64,000 bases of DNA, from the NCBI GenBank assembly GCA_963748105.1, contig CAVVHP010000003.1, positions 1-64,000 on the forward strand, written 5' to 3'. Below, in pieces: positions 1 to 8,511 of the stretch. Source of the DNA: JAKAGZ01 sp963748105 (GTDB taxonomy: Bacteria > Bacteroidota > Ignavibacteria > Ignavibacteriales > Ignavibacteriaceae). The notes below the pieces were generated by a model. It ran no database searches, was not told the origin of the DNA, and saw only the letters and a program-made list of their open reading frames with translations. The position numbers and the translations under genes were made by a program. The number at the start of each line of letters is the position of its first letter. The first letter of the stretch is position 1.

Positions 1-73
1 AAAAGATTAAGCATCCCCTTCTGCAATCGATTAAAGACGTGATCGGGGGATTCTTTGCAACATTAAAGAGCTA

Positions 74-93
74 ACTTTCTTAGTGAAGAAAGT
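74..93 (-). terminator. Hairpin just downstream of pyruvate kinase
   Basis: A perfect 8-bp inverted repeat (ACTTTCTT / AAGAAAGT) with a 4-base loop lies about 8 bases beyond the stop codon of the minus-strand pyruvate kinase gene. Its position suggests a transcription-end or mRNA-end structure. There is no long T-tract after it, so the assignment rests on position and symmetry only. Confidence 0.3.
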
Positions 94-100
94 CTAGTGC

Positions 101-1474
101 TCAGGAAAGCGCAAATTCTCTCAATTCTTTTATTTTATGTATTTCAATTGAGTTGCTGGCGTGTTCAACTGTGGTTCTTCTAGCTTCAGTGAATAAAACA
201 GTTTCTTCATCATCAACCAAATTCATTTTATGAAGTTGATTTGCAACTGTCAATAATCTGTCTTTTGCTTCACGGTAGTTAATGAAAACTGGATATACAC
301 CAAATGTAAGTTCAAGTTGTTTTTTGACTTTAATTTCAGGAGTAACGGCAATAATTACCTGTTGAATTTTGAAGCGTGCTATCATTCTTGCTGTGTAACC
401 CGATCGGGTTAAAGGGATAACTTTGTTAATTGGCATACTTTGACTTATTCGCTGGATTGCCCTACTCACGGTGTCAGAAATGTTGATGAATGGGGTATTT
501 TCAACGATACTTTTGACAGCTTTTTCTGTTTCATTCGCAATTCGAGACATCATTTCAACGGAGTTCACAGGGAACTGCCCTACCGCTGTTTCTCCGGACA
601 GCATAATTGAATCTGATCCGTCTAGAATGGCGTTTGCAACGTCGCTAACTTCGGCCCTGGTAGGATTAGGGTTGTTAATCATAGATTCAAGCATCTCGGT
701 GGCAGTGACCACCAGTTTGCCTTTTTGGTTGCATAGCTTAATTAGAGCTTTCTGAACCAGTGGCACTTTTTCGGGTTCGATTTCAACGCCTAAATCGCCT
801 CGGGCAATCATTAATCCATTGGCGGCGTCAAGTATTTTCTCTGCGTTTTGGACGCCCTCGTAATTTTCAATTTTGGCGATTATTCCGCCTTCAAAATTAT
901 GGGTCTGAGATAAACATTTCACATCGTCAACATTTCGTGTGAATGATAGTGCAATGTATTCTACATCATGTTTTTTTGCGAATTTTAGGATTTCTAGATC
1001 CTTTTCGGGAAAAGTGGGAATTTGAAGATGTTTGTTTGGGATGTTTACTCCTTTTCCGTCTTCTATCGCGCCTTCGTTCGAAGTCCGTAGTAGGAGTTTG
1101 CGGTTTTTCTTTTTAATCACGTGTGTTCTTATTTTTCCGTTGTCAATGTATACTACGTCGTTAATTTTCATTTCATCATAAAAATCGTGATTGAAAGATA
1201 TTTCTTCGTCGTCGAAACCTACTTGCAGAGTGTCTCCTTTGCTGAAGACTTTTCGTTGAGATGCTTTGATTCTGATTTCTGGCCCTTTGACGTCAATTAT
1301 AATAGGGATATCGGCAATTTCTCTCACTGTTTCTATAATTGATTGGTATTGAGATAGATTTCCATAAGCAGTGTTTATTCTTACTCCGTTCATGCCCGCT
1401 TGGAACAACCGTTCAATCACTTGCTTTGAAGTACTAGCGGGTCCCAAAGTGCAAATAATCTTTGTTTTTTTCAA
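101..1474 (-). CDS. pyk: Pyruvate kinase (archaeal type)
   Basis: Converts phosphoenolpyruvate and ADP to pyruvate and ATP, the last step of glycolysis, in the cytosol. The 457-residue protein starts TKIICTLGPAS, as the family does. It carries the signature region GGIIAKIENYEGV with the catalytic Lys and metal-binding Glu, then MIARGDLGVEI, TATEMLESM and MLSGETAVGQFP. The usual RLNFSHG loop is replaced by RINTAYGN, which keeps Arg and Asn but loses Ser; I associate this variant with archaeal enzymes. The C-terminal regulatory domain is present (LTRSGYTARMI), without the extra PEP-utiliser domain of some bacilli. The start is TTG at 1474. A GTGAT-like ribosome site and an AT-rich TATAAT stretch lie just upstream. 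It is divergent from the next gene, and it belongs to a different genome from the ppdK gene at 14.8 kb. Confidence 0.93.
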   Translation of the reverse strand: MKKTKIICTLGPASTSKQVIERLFQAGMNGVRINTAYGNLSQYQSIIETVREIADIPIIIDVKGPEIRIKASQRKVFSKGDTLQVGFDDEEISFNHDFYDEMKINDVVYIDNGKIRTHVIKKKNRKLLLRTSNEGAIEDGKGVNIPNKHLQIPTFPEKDLEILKFAKKHDVEYIALSFTRNVDDVKCLSQTHNFEGGIIAKIENYEGVQNAEKILDAANGLMIARGDLGVEIEPEKVPLVQKALIKLCNQKGKLVVTATEMLESMINNPNPTRAEVSDVANAILDGSDSIMLSGETAVGQFPVNSVEMMSRIANETEKAVKSIVENTPFINISDTVSRAIQRISQSMPINKVIPLTRSGYTARMIARFKIQQVIIAVTPEIKVKKQLELTFGVYPVFINYREAKDRLLTVANQLHKMNLVDDEETVLFTEARRTTVEHASNSIEIHKIKELREFALS

Positions 1475-1623
1475 TAAACATCACTTTTGAGCATTATAGA
1501 ACAACACACATTCAGAGTTTAAAGGTTAACTGAGAGGAAGTAGGTTAGTTTGTAAATAATGAGTAGAGTGGTTTGGCAAAGTTTAAAGGTATGACATGTG
1601 TCATATATAGAGATGATTATGCG

Positions 1624-2427
1624 ATGACTTGTGGAAAGAGTAAACTAATTGTAGCTTTCACAACCACAGCAATACTTATCTTGATACTAACAAGCACCAC
1701 AGCATTTGTAAAAGCTGAAAATAATTTTAACCTTGAAATCACAAATTTAACTGATGAAACCTTCAGTTTTACCGATCAACAACTTTTTGGTATGCCAAAA
1801 ACAACTGTAAATGCCGATCTGTACTGCGATGGCAGCCTATTAACTTCTGGCAATTGGAGTGGAATCCGTTTAAGTTATCTACTTACAGAGATAGACACAG
1901 CTGGAGAAGTCTATTCAGTTCAGTTTGCAGCTTCAGATGGGTACAAAGTCAACATACCTTATGATTTAGCAATACAACCAGAAACCATAATAGCCTATCA
2001 GAAAGATGGCGAGCCATTAGCTGAAGAACTCCGTTTAATTCTTCCAGGAGCTAATGGTGCTGCTTGGATTTCAATGATTACGTCTATTACAATGAGTACA
2101 ACGGGAGCTAACTACCCTGAAGGAGTGACTGTGGGAGGAGGCAGTTTACCTAAACTGTTACCTACTCAACCCCCAGAAGTGACAGATCAAACGCAAGTTA
2201 CGCCACAGCCTCAACCAACCACTCCTACAAATTCATCAAACGTAGAACTTGAATCTCCAACCAATACGCCTGTAACGAATCAACCAACGCCCCCACAACA
2301 GGTTTCAAAAAATGAAGACCTAACCCTGGAAGCAGGAATAGCTGTCTTAGTTCTTGTTTCAATAATGGTCTTGTCAATCACAGCATACAAAGTATACAAC
2401 AGCAAAAAATCTCCTATTAACTCTTAG
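1624..2427 (+). CDS. Secreted, membrane-anchored protein with molybdopterin-oxidoreductase-like domain
   Basis: From the ATG at 1624 the protein has an N-terminal hydrophobic signal or anchor of about 25 residues. A globular domain of about 130 residues resembles the oxidoreductase molybdopterin-binding (sulfite-oxidase-like) fold: a Cys in LYCDGSLL, then NWSGIRLSYLL, ASDGYKVNIPYD, IAYQKDGEPL and LRLILPGANGAAW. These are the landmarks of that domain, but the sequence is short and may not bind a cofactor. A Pro/Thr/Gln-rich linker of about 70 residues follows, then one C-terminal membrane helix and a short basic tail, which suggests display on the outer face of an archaeal membrane. In-frame starts at 1573 (TTG) and 1591 (ATG) would put a hydrophilic extension before the signal, so I prefer 1624. 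The function is not known. Confidence 0.72.
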   Translation: MTCGKSKLIVAFTTTAILILILTSTTAFVKAENNFNLEITNLTDETFSFTDQQLFGMPKTTVNADLYCDGSLLTSGNWSGIRLSYLLTEIDTAGEVYSVQFAASDGYKVNIPYDLAIQPETIIAYQKDGEPLAEELRLILPGANGAAWISMITSITMSTTGANYPEGVTVGGGSLPKLLPTQPPEVTDQTQVTPQPQPTTPTNSSNVELESPTNTPVTNQPTPPQQVSKNEDLTLEAGIAVLVLVSIMVLSITAYKVYNSKKSPINS

Positions 2428-3104
2428 TTATCATTTTAGGGGTGTGCAAAATTCATATGAAAATTATTTATTTCCAGAAAAAATTGTTTGTCTGCTAGAA
2501 CAACAACACCTAAAAAATTCTTGTTGTTGTTCTACCAACCTCTCCATTAAAAGAAGGCAGCTTTTAGAGCCTTGTAGTTGCAAAATTTTCCCCGAGATAT
2601 CGCTCTTCAACAAGATAATCACGGCTAATTTATAAGCAGATTAGAAAGAACTATTCAGGTGTTGTTTTCTAACCCTTAATCGGCAAATACTCTGATTATT
2701 CTTAAGATCCATATACTGGATTTTCCGTCTTTGTTTCTTATGAAGCGATTGCTTATCGTGATATTGGTACAAACTTGCATGCAGTCTGATAAATTACGCT
2801 CTTGGGCTTGGCATTGTTTTCTAGAAAAGTTAAGGTTTTTATGATTGCTTGCTCTGTTTCATTTAGCTCCTTTAAAAAACATGTATCCCCATGGGGCCGT
2901 CGTCTAGCATGGTTACAGGTTAGACGGGAGCCAAGCAAAAACATTCATGTGGCGATGTATCTTTCTCACTTTTCTGCGAATCCTTCCCTTTTTTCTTTTT
3001 TTGGCAGTCTCCTAAAACGTTCATTGACGGTCTTAGGTTTTCATATTCTGCTTAGTTTCACAAACCTTTTTCTTTTTGTCTATTGTCTTCAGGAGGTTTT
3101 CTAG
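2428..3104. other. Gene-poor archaeal interval
   Basis: This 677-base stretch separates the anchored protein from the small ORF at 3105. It holds the perfect inverted repeat at 2498-2534 and a short palindrome CCCCATGGGG at about 2889. It also has a D-arm-like stretch starting GGGGCCGTCGTCTAGC that I could not complete to a tRNA. Short open frames exist on both strands (2802-3104 plus, 2753-2944 minus), but neither shows a convincing start signal or family. Confidence 0.5.
2498..2534. repeat. Perfect 12-bp inverted repeat (hairpin)
   Basis: The arms AGAACAACAACA (2498-2509) and TGTTGTTGTTCT (2523-2534) are exact reverse complements around a 13-base A/T-rich loop. The hairpin lies about 70 bases after the stop codon of the anchored protein, so it could end or protect that transcript. 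The trinucleotide periodicity of the arms is unusual. No T-tract follows. Confidence 0.5.
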
Positions 3105-3251
3105 TTGAAGCAGAAGGAAATCGAGGCTGCGTCAATTATGATGCGGATTTTTCTCACAGGCTTAGCTCTTAATTTTGACGCTGATTTTCATGAGCTTGAA
3201 GAAATTGCCAAGAAGGCTCTTTTTGAAATTGAGACTGAGGAGCAAACTTAG
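3105..3251 (+). CDS. Small acidic protein of 48 residues, function unknown
   Basis: This short frame is supported by a strong ribosome binding site, AGGAGGT at 3091-3097, 7 bases before a TTG start at 3105. The product begins LKQKEIEAASIMMRIF and continues with a hydrophobic stretch (FLTGLALNF) and an acidic helix (HELEEIAKKALFEIETEE), all compatible with a small helical protein. It ends 12 bases before the start of the winged-helix gene at 3264, whose own GAGGT site overlaps this stop codon, so the two are probably co-transcribed. I do not recognise the family. It may be a partner or regulator of the downstream protein. Confidence 0.5.
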   Translation: MKQKEIEAASIMMRIFLTGLALNFDADFHELEEIAKKALFEIETEEQT

Positions 3252-3263
3252 AGGTCTCTTTTT

Positions 3264-4548
3264 TTGGCTAAACAGAATCGCTCCCCAAGGAATAGTTCAA
3301 AAAAAGTGGTTCAAAGGTTCAATGGCAATTTTGAACTTAACGTGTTACCGCAGCCATTGCCGCAGGCAGCTAAGGATATTCTTGGAGTTTTGGGTGCGGA
3401 AGGTGTGGCTGCTGAAGCTGTTAGGATTGCGGGTGTTGTTAAAAGTGATGTTACTTATTGGAAAAACCGTTTTGTTAAATCTGGTGCCTTGGTGCTTAGG
3501 GAATCTCAACATCCAGAAACTTTGGGTAAACCTCGCAAAGAGCAGCGTTTTTCCGCTGGACGCCCAAAATACTATGACCTAACACCTTATGGTTCAAAAC
3601 TTCTCACGGGGAGTGATAATCAGGTACGTTTGCCGATTGTGTTTGAGGATAATCCTGTGAAGTTTCGTGTTTTGCAGTGGGAGCGTAAGAAATCTGATGG
3701 GTGTTCGGTGATTGATTGGGAGCGGTTGGGTGATGTTCGGAACTGGGTTAAGTTGGGTTTTCGGGTGACTGGGGTTCGGGTTGTTAGGACTTCTAAGAGT
3801 GTGATTGTGCATCCTGGTCCTTTGAAGGGTTTTAATGTGGATCAGCTAGGAGGTGGATTCTGGAAGGATTGTTGAGCGTGTGCGCTATATTTTGGAGGTT
3901 CAATATGGCATGCAGCTCTCGGATGAATGCGAGTTTTTGCATGGTCCTATGTGGCAGGTTTTTCATCCTGACGCCAAAGAATGGGTTAAAGCGGGAACCG
4001 TCAAGGTTTCAGGGGTTGGCGCAGTGGATGCAAGCCCGAAGCCATGGCTGAAGAATCTTAGCAAGGTTCCGCATGTGGAATTTGAGAGAAGGGAGCATGC
4101 GGCAATTGCAGCTTCATGGCCGGTAGCAAGTGATCCAGCGAAACGCAACGTGTCTGCTGCACCAATGTATCCGCTGTATCTTGAGGACCTGCATCGAATG
4201 GTTACAGGCTTAGTTGGGCAAGTTGAAGTTTTGTCAACGCAGATGGATTCGATTAAGCAGTTAGAGAAAGAAGTCTCCTCAGTTATGACTGATTTTAGGA
4301 GACTTAGTTCTGCATTTTCTAAGCTGGAGCGTTTGGGTGAGATTTGTGGCAGTCTTCAGATGATAACTGGGATTCTGAGCAAATTGGTTGATTCAGATGC
4401 CAGTGCCACTACTGAAGTGGCTAAGGGTTCGGGCGGGAAAAAGAGTATGTTTCTTAGTGTCCCCCATATCGCTTTTTGGCTGTTGAAACCTGTTCAAAAG
4501 CACTTTTACCGCTATGAGTTAGGTATGGGAAAAGTCCATGCTTTTTAG
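3264..4548 (+). CDS. Winged-helix-like protein with C-terminal coiled region, interrupted by a +1 frameshift near 3850
   Basis: Two overlapping frames (3264-3875 and 3853-4548) read as one protein of about 427 residues if a single G is removed from the GGAGG run near 3850. The joined text runs ...NVDQL-EVDSGRIVERV.... The N-terminal third looks like a winged-helix DNA-binding domain: a helix-turn-helix (AAEAVRIAGVVKSDVTYWKN), then a basic GRPKYYDLTPYGSKLL wing region. The middle is basic and mixed alpha/beta. The C-terminus (about residues 310-380) is a predicted coiled coil with repeated hydrophobic heptads (MVTGLVGQVEVLSTQMDSIK). This layout is common in archaeal mobile-element or chromosome-organising proteins, but I cannot name a family. 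Alternatively these are two genes, the second starting at GTG 3853 behind AGGAGG. Start TTG 3264. Confidence 0.6.
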
Positions 4549-4608
4549 GAGTAGCGTTTCTATGGTTAGTTGGTCCTGATTACCCACCGCTAATTTTGCT
4601 TTGTGTTG

Positions 4609-4731
4609 ATGGAGAAGAATTCTTGGATTGAACACTTTGACATGGAAGAGAGCGAAAAACCTGTTCAAAGCAAAAAGGTCTTCTTGAATTTCGGGATTTT
4701 TTTACTGTCTATCAAGCTTGAGCAAGTTTGA
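4609..4731 (+). CDS. Possible 40-residue small protein
   Basis: An ATG-started frame of 41 codons lies in the 250-base gap between the winged-helix gene and the AbiEi-like gene. The product starts MEKNSWIEHFDMEESEK and ends with a hydrophobic segment (VFLNFGIFLLSIKL), so a small membrane-associated peptide is conceivable. No strong ribosome site is visible and no homologue is known to me. Treat it as tentative. Confidence 0.2.
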   Translation: MEKNSWIEHFDMEESEKPVQSKKVFLNFGIFLLSIKLEQV

Positions 4732-4774
4732 AGTAATCAAGTGGTTGTTTTGCTGTATACGTTTGACAACAAAT

Positions 4775-4783
4775 CATATATAT
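4775..4783 (+). promoter_or_regulatory. Archaeal box-A-like (TATA) element before the AbiEi-like gene
   Basis: The AT-rich stretch CATATATAT lies 23-31 bases before the ATG at 4806. That is the distance expected between an archaeal TATA box and the start of a leaderless mRNA. No Shine-Dalgarno sequence precedes the ATG, which fits leaderless transcription. This is inference from position and composition. Confidence 0.45.
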
Positions 4784-4805
4784 TGACAAAGGTATATTGA
4801 GTGCT

Positions 4806-5453
4806 ATGTGCCCTGAATCTTTAGTTCCACCAAAAATACTAGATTACATTAGAGACAAACAAGTAATTTCAATTATTGATATCGCTCAAAAATTTGGTTT
4901 GAGCGAGCTGACAGCAAGAAACTACCTAAGTCGCCTTGCTCAGATTGGCGAAATCAAAAGCATTAGCCGCGGACTTTACCAGGTGGGAAGAAGCGAGAAG
5001 ATAATCATGAGACCAGCGGCGGCGGTAACTAAGGTAGCTGGAGAGCTTAGGAGTGCTTTTCCCATGGCTGAGTTTACGGTTTGGTCGTTGCAGATGCTTT
5101 CAGATTATTCTCATTATATGATTGGAAAAGACCTCATGTTTATTGAAACTTCCAAGATGCTATCAGTTAGTATACGCGATTTGCTCGTTTCAAAGGGCTA
5201 TCGAGTACTGTTACAACCTGAGAAAAGAGATTTCCAAGAATTCGCTTGCAACACTGAAGTGCCCATATTTATTTTGGAGCGAAAAGAATTTTATGGGCTT
5301 ATGGAGTTCGAAGGATACTTAGTACCGACGCCAGAGCGAATTTGGGCAGACATCTATTACTTCTCCACTAGGAAGGGTTTTGTTTTTGACTCTTTTGAAC
5401 TTGGTCTAATCTTTGCAGCCATGGTTGATAAGGGAGGGATAAACTTCGACTGA
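4806..5453 (+). CDS. AbiEi-type antitoxin-like winged-helix protein
   Basis: The first ~65 residues form a winged helix (VISIIDIAQKFGLSELTARN, then YLSRLAQIGEIKSISRGLYQ). The rest resembles the AbiEi antitoxin family of type IV toxin-antitoxin systems: an alpha/beta domain with FTVWSLQMLSDYSHYMIGK, FIETSKMLSVSIRDLL and PTPERIWADIYYF. Such proteins bind DNA and repress their own operon while opposing an AbiEii nucleotidyltransferase toxin; many archaeal copies are orphans. The frame can also open at TTG 4797, but ATG 4806 sits at leaderless distance from a TATA element. The stop at 5451-5453 may be an indel: an adjacent frame continues with coding-like text (DYYGILGAEEIFREVLIFL) to about 5,530, where the archaeal sequence ends. 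No toxin gene is visible, perhaps because the contig was joined here. Confidence 0.62.
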   Translation: MCPESLVPPKILDYIRDKQVISIIDIAQKFGLSELTARNYLSRLAQIGEIKSISRGLYQVGRSEKIIMRPAAAVTKVAGELRSAFPMAEFTVWSLQMLSDYSHYMIGKDLMFIETSKMLSVSIRDLLVSKGYRVLLQPEKRDFQEFACNTEVPIFILERKEFYGLMEFEGYLVPTPERIWADIYYFSTRKGFVFDSFELGLIFAAMVDKGGINFD

Positions 5454-5551
5454 TTACTACGGTATTCTGGGCGCCGAGGAAATCTTTAGAGAAGTATTGA
5501 TTTTCTTGTATGAACTGATGAAATCCAATTCTAAGGTTGGCAGGAATATTA
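5454..5551. other. Probable join between archaeal and bacterial sequence
   Basis: Before about 5,530 the DNA continues archaeal-looking coding text of the AbiEi region. From about 5,552 onward it is the inside of a bacterial SMC coiled coil (RISTQLRELELDLAERELAH). No start codon, ribosome site or N-terminal ATPase half of SMC lies between. An abrupt switch inside a conserved gene, with no mobile-element signature, is what a chimeric assembly produces. The exact point lies somewhere in roughly 5,535-5,558. Confidence 0.75.
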
Positions 5552-8511
5552 TCTTATAACCGAATCTCAACACAATTACGGGAACTAGAGCTGGACCTTG
5601 CTGAAAGAGAGCTTGCTCATTTCAATCTGCAGAAAGATGAAATGAAAATCACCAAGGAAGAAAATTTTCAAAAGAAGATTTCCCTTGAATCAGAACTTGC
5701 TAAACTGGAAGATGAAATAAGTGTAATTAAAAAATCACTTAATGAAACTGAATCTGAGCTAAAAGATAAAAGGGACCAGGTTAAAGATCAGACCGAAAAA
5801 GTTTATAATGTACAAAAACAAATTTCTGTTGCTGAAGAAAGGGAAAAATCTCTCGAACTTAATATCAGTAAATACCAGGTTGAACTGGAGGAATTAAATT
5901 ACCAGCTTACCGAAAACAGGGAATTTATTGAAACCAGCACAGAGACAATTTCTGACTTTACAGAAAAAATTGCGGCCAAGGAAAAAGAAAGAGAAGAGGC
6001 CAGAGCAACTTGTTGAAAAATATAAGTCCGAACTTGAGGACAAAAGGAATTACCTTAAAAGTCAGTCAGATGCGCTGATTGAAAAATTCAAGGAAATTAC
6101 AAACAAAGAAAATGATCTTGCCAACATTATAAAATCTCTTCAGGCTAAGAACGATGCAATTGACAAACTGAATGAAAAGATTCAGGCGCTGACTAATAAC
6201 ATTGCCAAGACAGTCGGTTACCTCGAAGAATTGGGCCAGGAAAAAGCCCAGACATCAAACAGTCTGCTGGAAGCGGAAACACTTTTTTCACAGAAACAGA
6301 AAGAAAAAGAAGATCTTGAAAAGGAATTAAATTCACTTAAATCACAGGAACTTGAGGACAGAAGTATTATCAATGGAATTAAGGATAAAATTAGTTTCAT
6401 ACAGACATTAATTGATAATCTCGAAGGTGTTTCAAAGGGTACAAAAACACTTGTTGAAAATTCTGATTGGGCAGCATCAGATAAAACGTTACTAGCGCAC
6501 GCAGGCAATTCAAAAGAAGAATATCGTTTTGCCGTTGAGGCTGCACTGAGGAATAACCTGAACAACATTCTCGTTGAAACAATAGATGATCTTAAAAACG
6601 GAATTGACTATCTCAAAAGACACGAAGCCGGCCGGGCTTCATTTTCCGTACCCGCTTTATTTAATAACAGGAAGAAAAGTTTTTTTGATAAACTCAAAAA
6701 CTTCAGCATTAGCAGCAAAGCCAAAAAGCTATCAAAGGAAAATGAGTTCATAGATTGGGCGCAGGATTTAATCGATACAGATAGTAAATGGCAACCATTC
6801 TTCCAACAAATGATGGAAAATGTAGCTGTAGTCAATGACCTTGATATAGCCTTTGAACTTTCAGAAAAATATAGTGACTTCAGTTTTGCCACATTAAATG
6901 GCGACTATATCGATAAAAGAGGTGTTGTAGAAAGCGGATCAGAACCAAAACTTGACGATTCATTATTTGGAAGAAAGCAACTTCTTGAAAATCTCCGCAG
7001 AGAATTTCCCAAAAGAGAAGCAGAACTTGTCGAATTAAAATCAAAAATTGCTACTGTAGAAAACAAACTGGAAGAAATTGATCTAAAGGTATTATCAGAA
7101 AGCGAAAGAATGCTTTTGAATGATCTCGCAAATGTTGAAAAGCAAATTGCTCAGTTTGAGTATGAAAAGCAAAAGGCAAATGATGAAATTGACAAAGCCA
7201 GGCTGGAAATAAAAGATTTTGTAAATGAATCTAATAAAATAGATACTGAAAGAAATAAAGCGGAAGAAATGTTGCAATCACATCGGGAAGAAAAAGCTCG
7301 TGCTGATGAAAAACAAAAGCAGCTTGAAGAAGAATTTAGAAATTTTGAAAGCGAACATAATGTTGCTGTATCGAATCTTAACCGGAACAACCTTGAGCTT
7401 GAAAGACTTTCCGGTGAAAAGAGAAATACTGAAAATGCTATAAAAAGAGCACAGAATACGATCGAAACGATAAAGAAATCTATTGATAAAAGAGAACATG
7501 ATATTCAGACAGCAACAGAAGAAGTTTCTACAATTGAAAGTATTCTTGATGAGCAGAAAATTAATTATGAAGAGCTGGTAGAAACTCAGCAAATTCTTTC
7601 TGAAGAAGAAAGAAAGATTGATACAAAGTACAAGACCATACAGACAGAAATATCAGAAAAAGAATCTGTCCAGAATAATTACAGGAAAGAAAGAGAAACA
7701 GTTTCAGACTGTTATCCACAGCTCGGATATTAAGCTAAGTGAGCTGGGAATGAAGATTAATAACTTGTATGAACACATTGAAGAAAATTATTCCCTTAAA
7801 CTGGAAACAAAAGCATTTGACGACCTGGATACATTTGATTTTAAAACAAGGACAGAGGAAGTTCATACTTTAAAACAAAAGGTGAAGAATCTCGGGCCAA
7901 TTAACCTGCTTGCTTATTCAGAATTTGAAGAAGAAAAGGAACGATTTGATTTCCTTAACAAGCAAAGAAACGATTTGCTTGAGTCAGAAAGTGATATAGT
8001 TAATACGATTACCGAGATCAATACAACTGCGCAGACTCAATTTTCGGAAACATTTGAAAAGATCAGGGCTAATTTTGTTAATATTTTCCGTGGTCTGTTT
8101 AATCCCGGTGATGAAGCTGACCTGAGAATTGAAGAAGATGCAGATCCTCTTGAGGCTAAAATAGAAATTATCGCAAAACCAAAAGGTAAGCGCCCAACAT
8201 CTATAGAACTGCTTTCCGGAGGAGAAAAAACTCTGACTGCTATCGCTTTATTGTTTGCTATTTATCTTGTAAAACCCAGCCCATTTTGTATTCTTGATGA
8301 GATTGATGCTCCTCTTGATGATGCCAATATAGACAGGTTCACAAAAATCATTATAGATTTCAGTAAAGACACACAGTTCATTGTGGTTACACACAACAAA
8401 AGGACTATGGAAGCTGCCGAAACATTATATGGAGTTACGATGCAGGAAGAAGGGATATCAAAACTTGTCAGTGTAAGATTCAATGAGGACTTAGACTTTG
8501 TTAATCAATGA
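5552..8511 (+). CDS. smc: Chromosome segregation protein SMC, 5'-truncated, two frameshifts
   Basis: SMC is a dimeric ATPase that compacts and helps segregate the chromosome. About 985 residues are present: an N-terminal coiled coil, the hinge (about nt 6,420-6,960; landmarks HAGNSKEEYRFAVEAALRNN, RHEAGRASFSVPAL), a second coiled coil, and the C-terminal ATPase half with signature LLSGGEKTLTAIALLFAIY, Walker B CILDEIDAPLDDAN and the switch His in FIVVTHNKRTMEAAE. The N-terminal ~200 residues with Walker A are absent because the contig switches source here. Two single-base insertions break the frame: an extra A near 6,007 (restores EEARALVEKYKSE) and an extra T near 7,710 (restores ETVSDVIHSSDIKL). 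The rest is highly conserved, so consensus errors are likelier than gene decay. Confidence 0.93.

Noticed and set aside
13..50. ATCCCC/GGGGAT pairing near the left edge
   Set aside because: Only six bases with a long gap; could occur by chance.
471..1342. Open frames on the strand opposite pyruvate kinase
   Set aside because: Antisense shadows of a well-conserved gene.
2753..2944. 63-codon minus-strand frame with a helix-like segment (ELNETEQAIIKTLTFL)
   Set aside because: Part of it looks protein-like, but there is no start signal and the rest is Arg/Cys-rich; too weak to call.
2893..2950. tRNA-like 5' part (GGGGCCGTCGTCTAGC with a 4-bp D-stem-like pairing)
   Set aside because: No anticodon stem of the right size, no T-arm (GGTTCRANTCC-like) and no matching 3' acceptor strand downstream, even allowing an intron.
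2802..3104. 100-codon open frame on the plus strand
   Set aside because: No ribosome site at the start, odd composition (runs of Phe/Ser/Leu), overlaps an equally open minus frame, no recognisable family.
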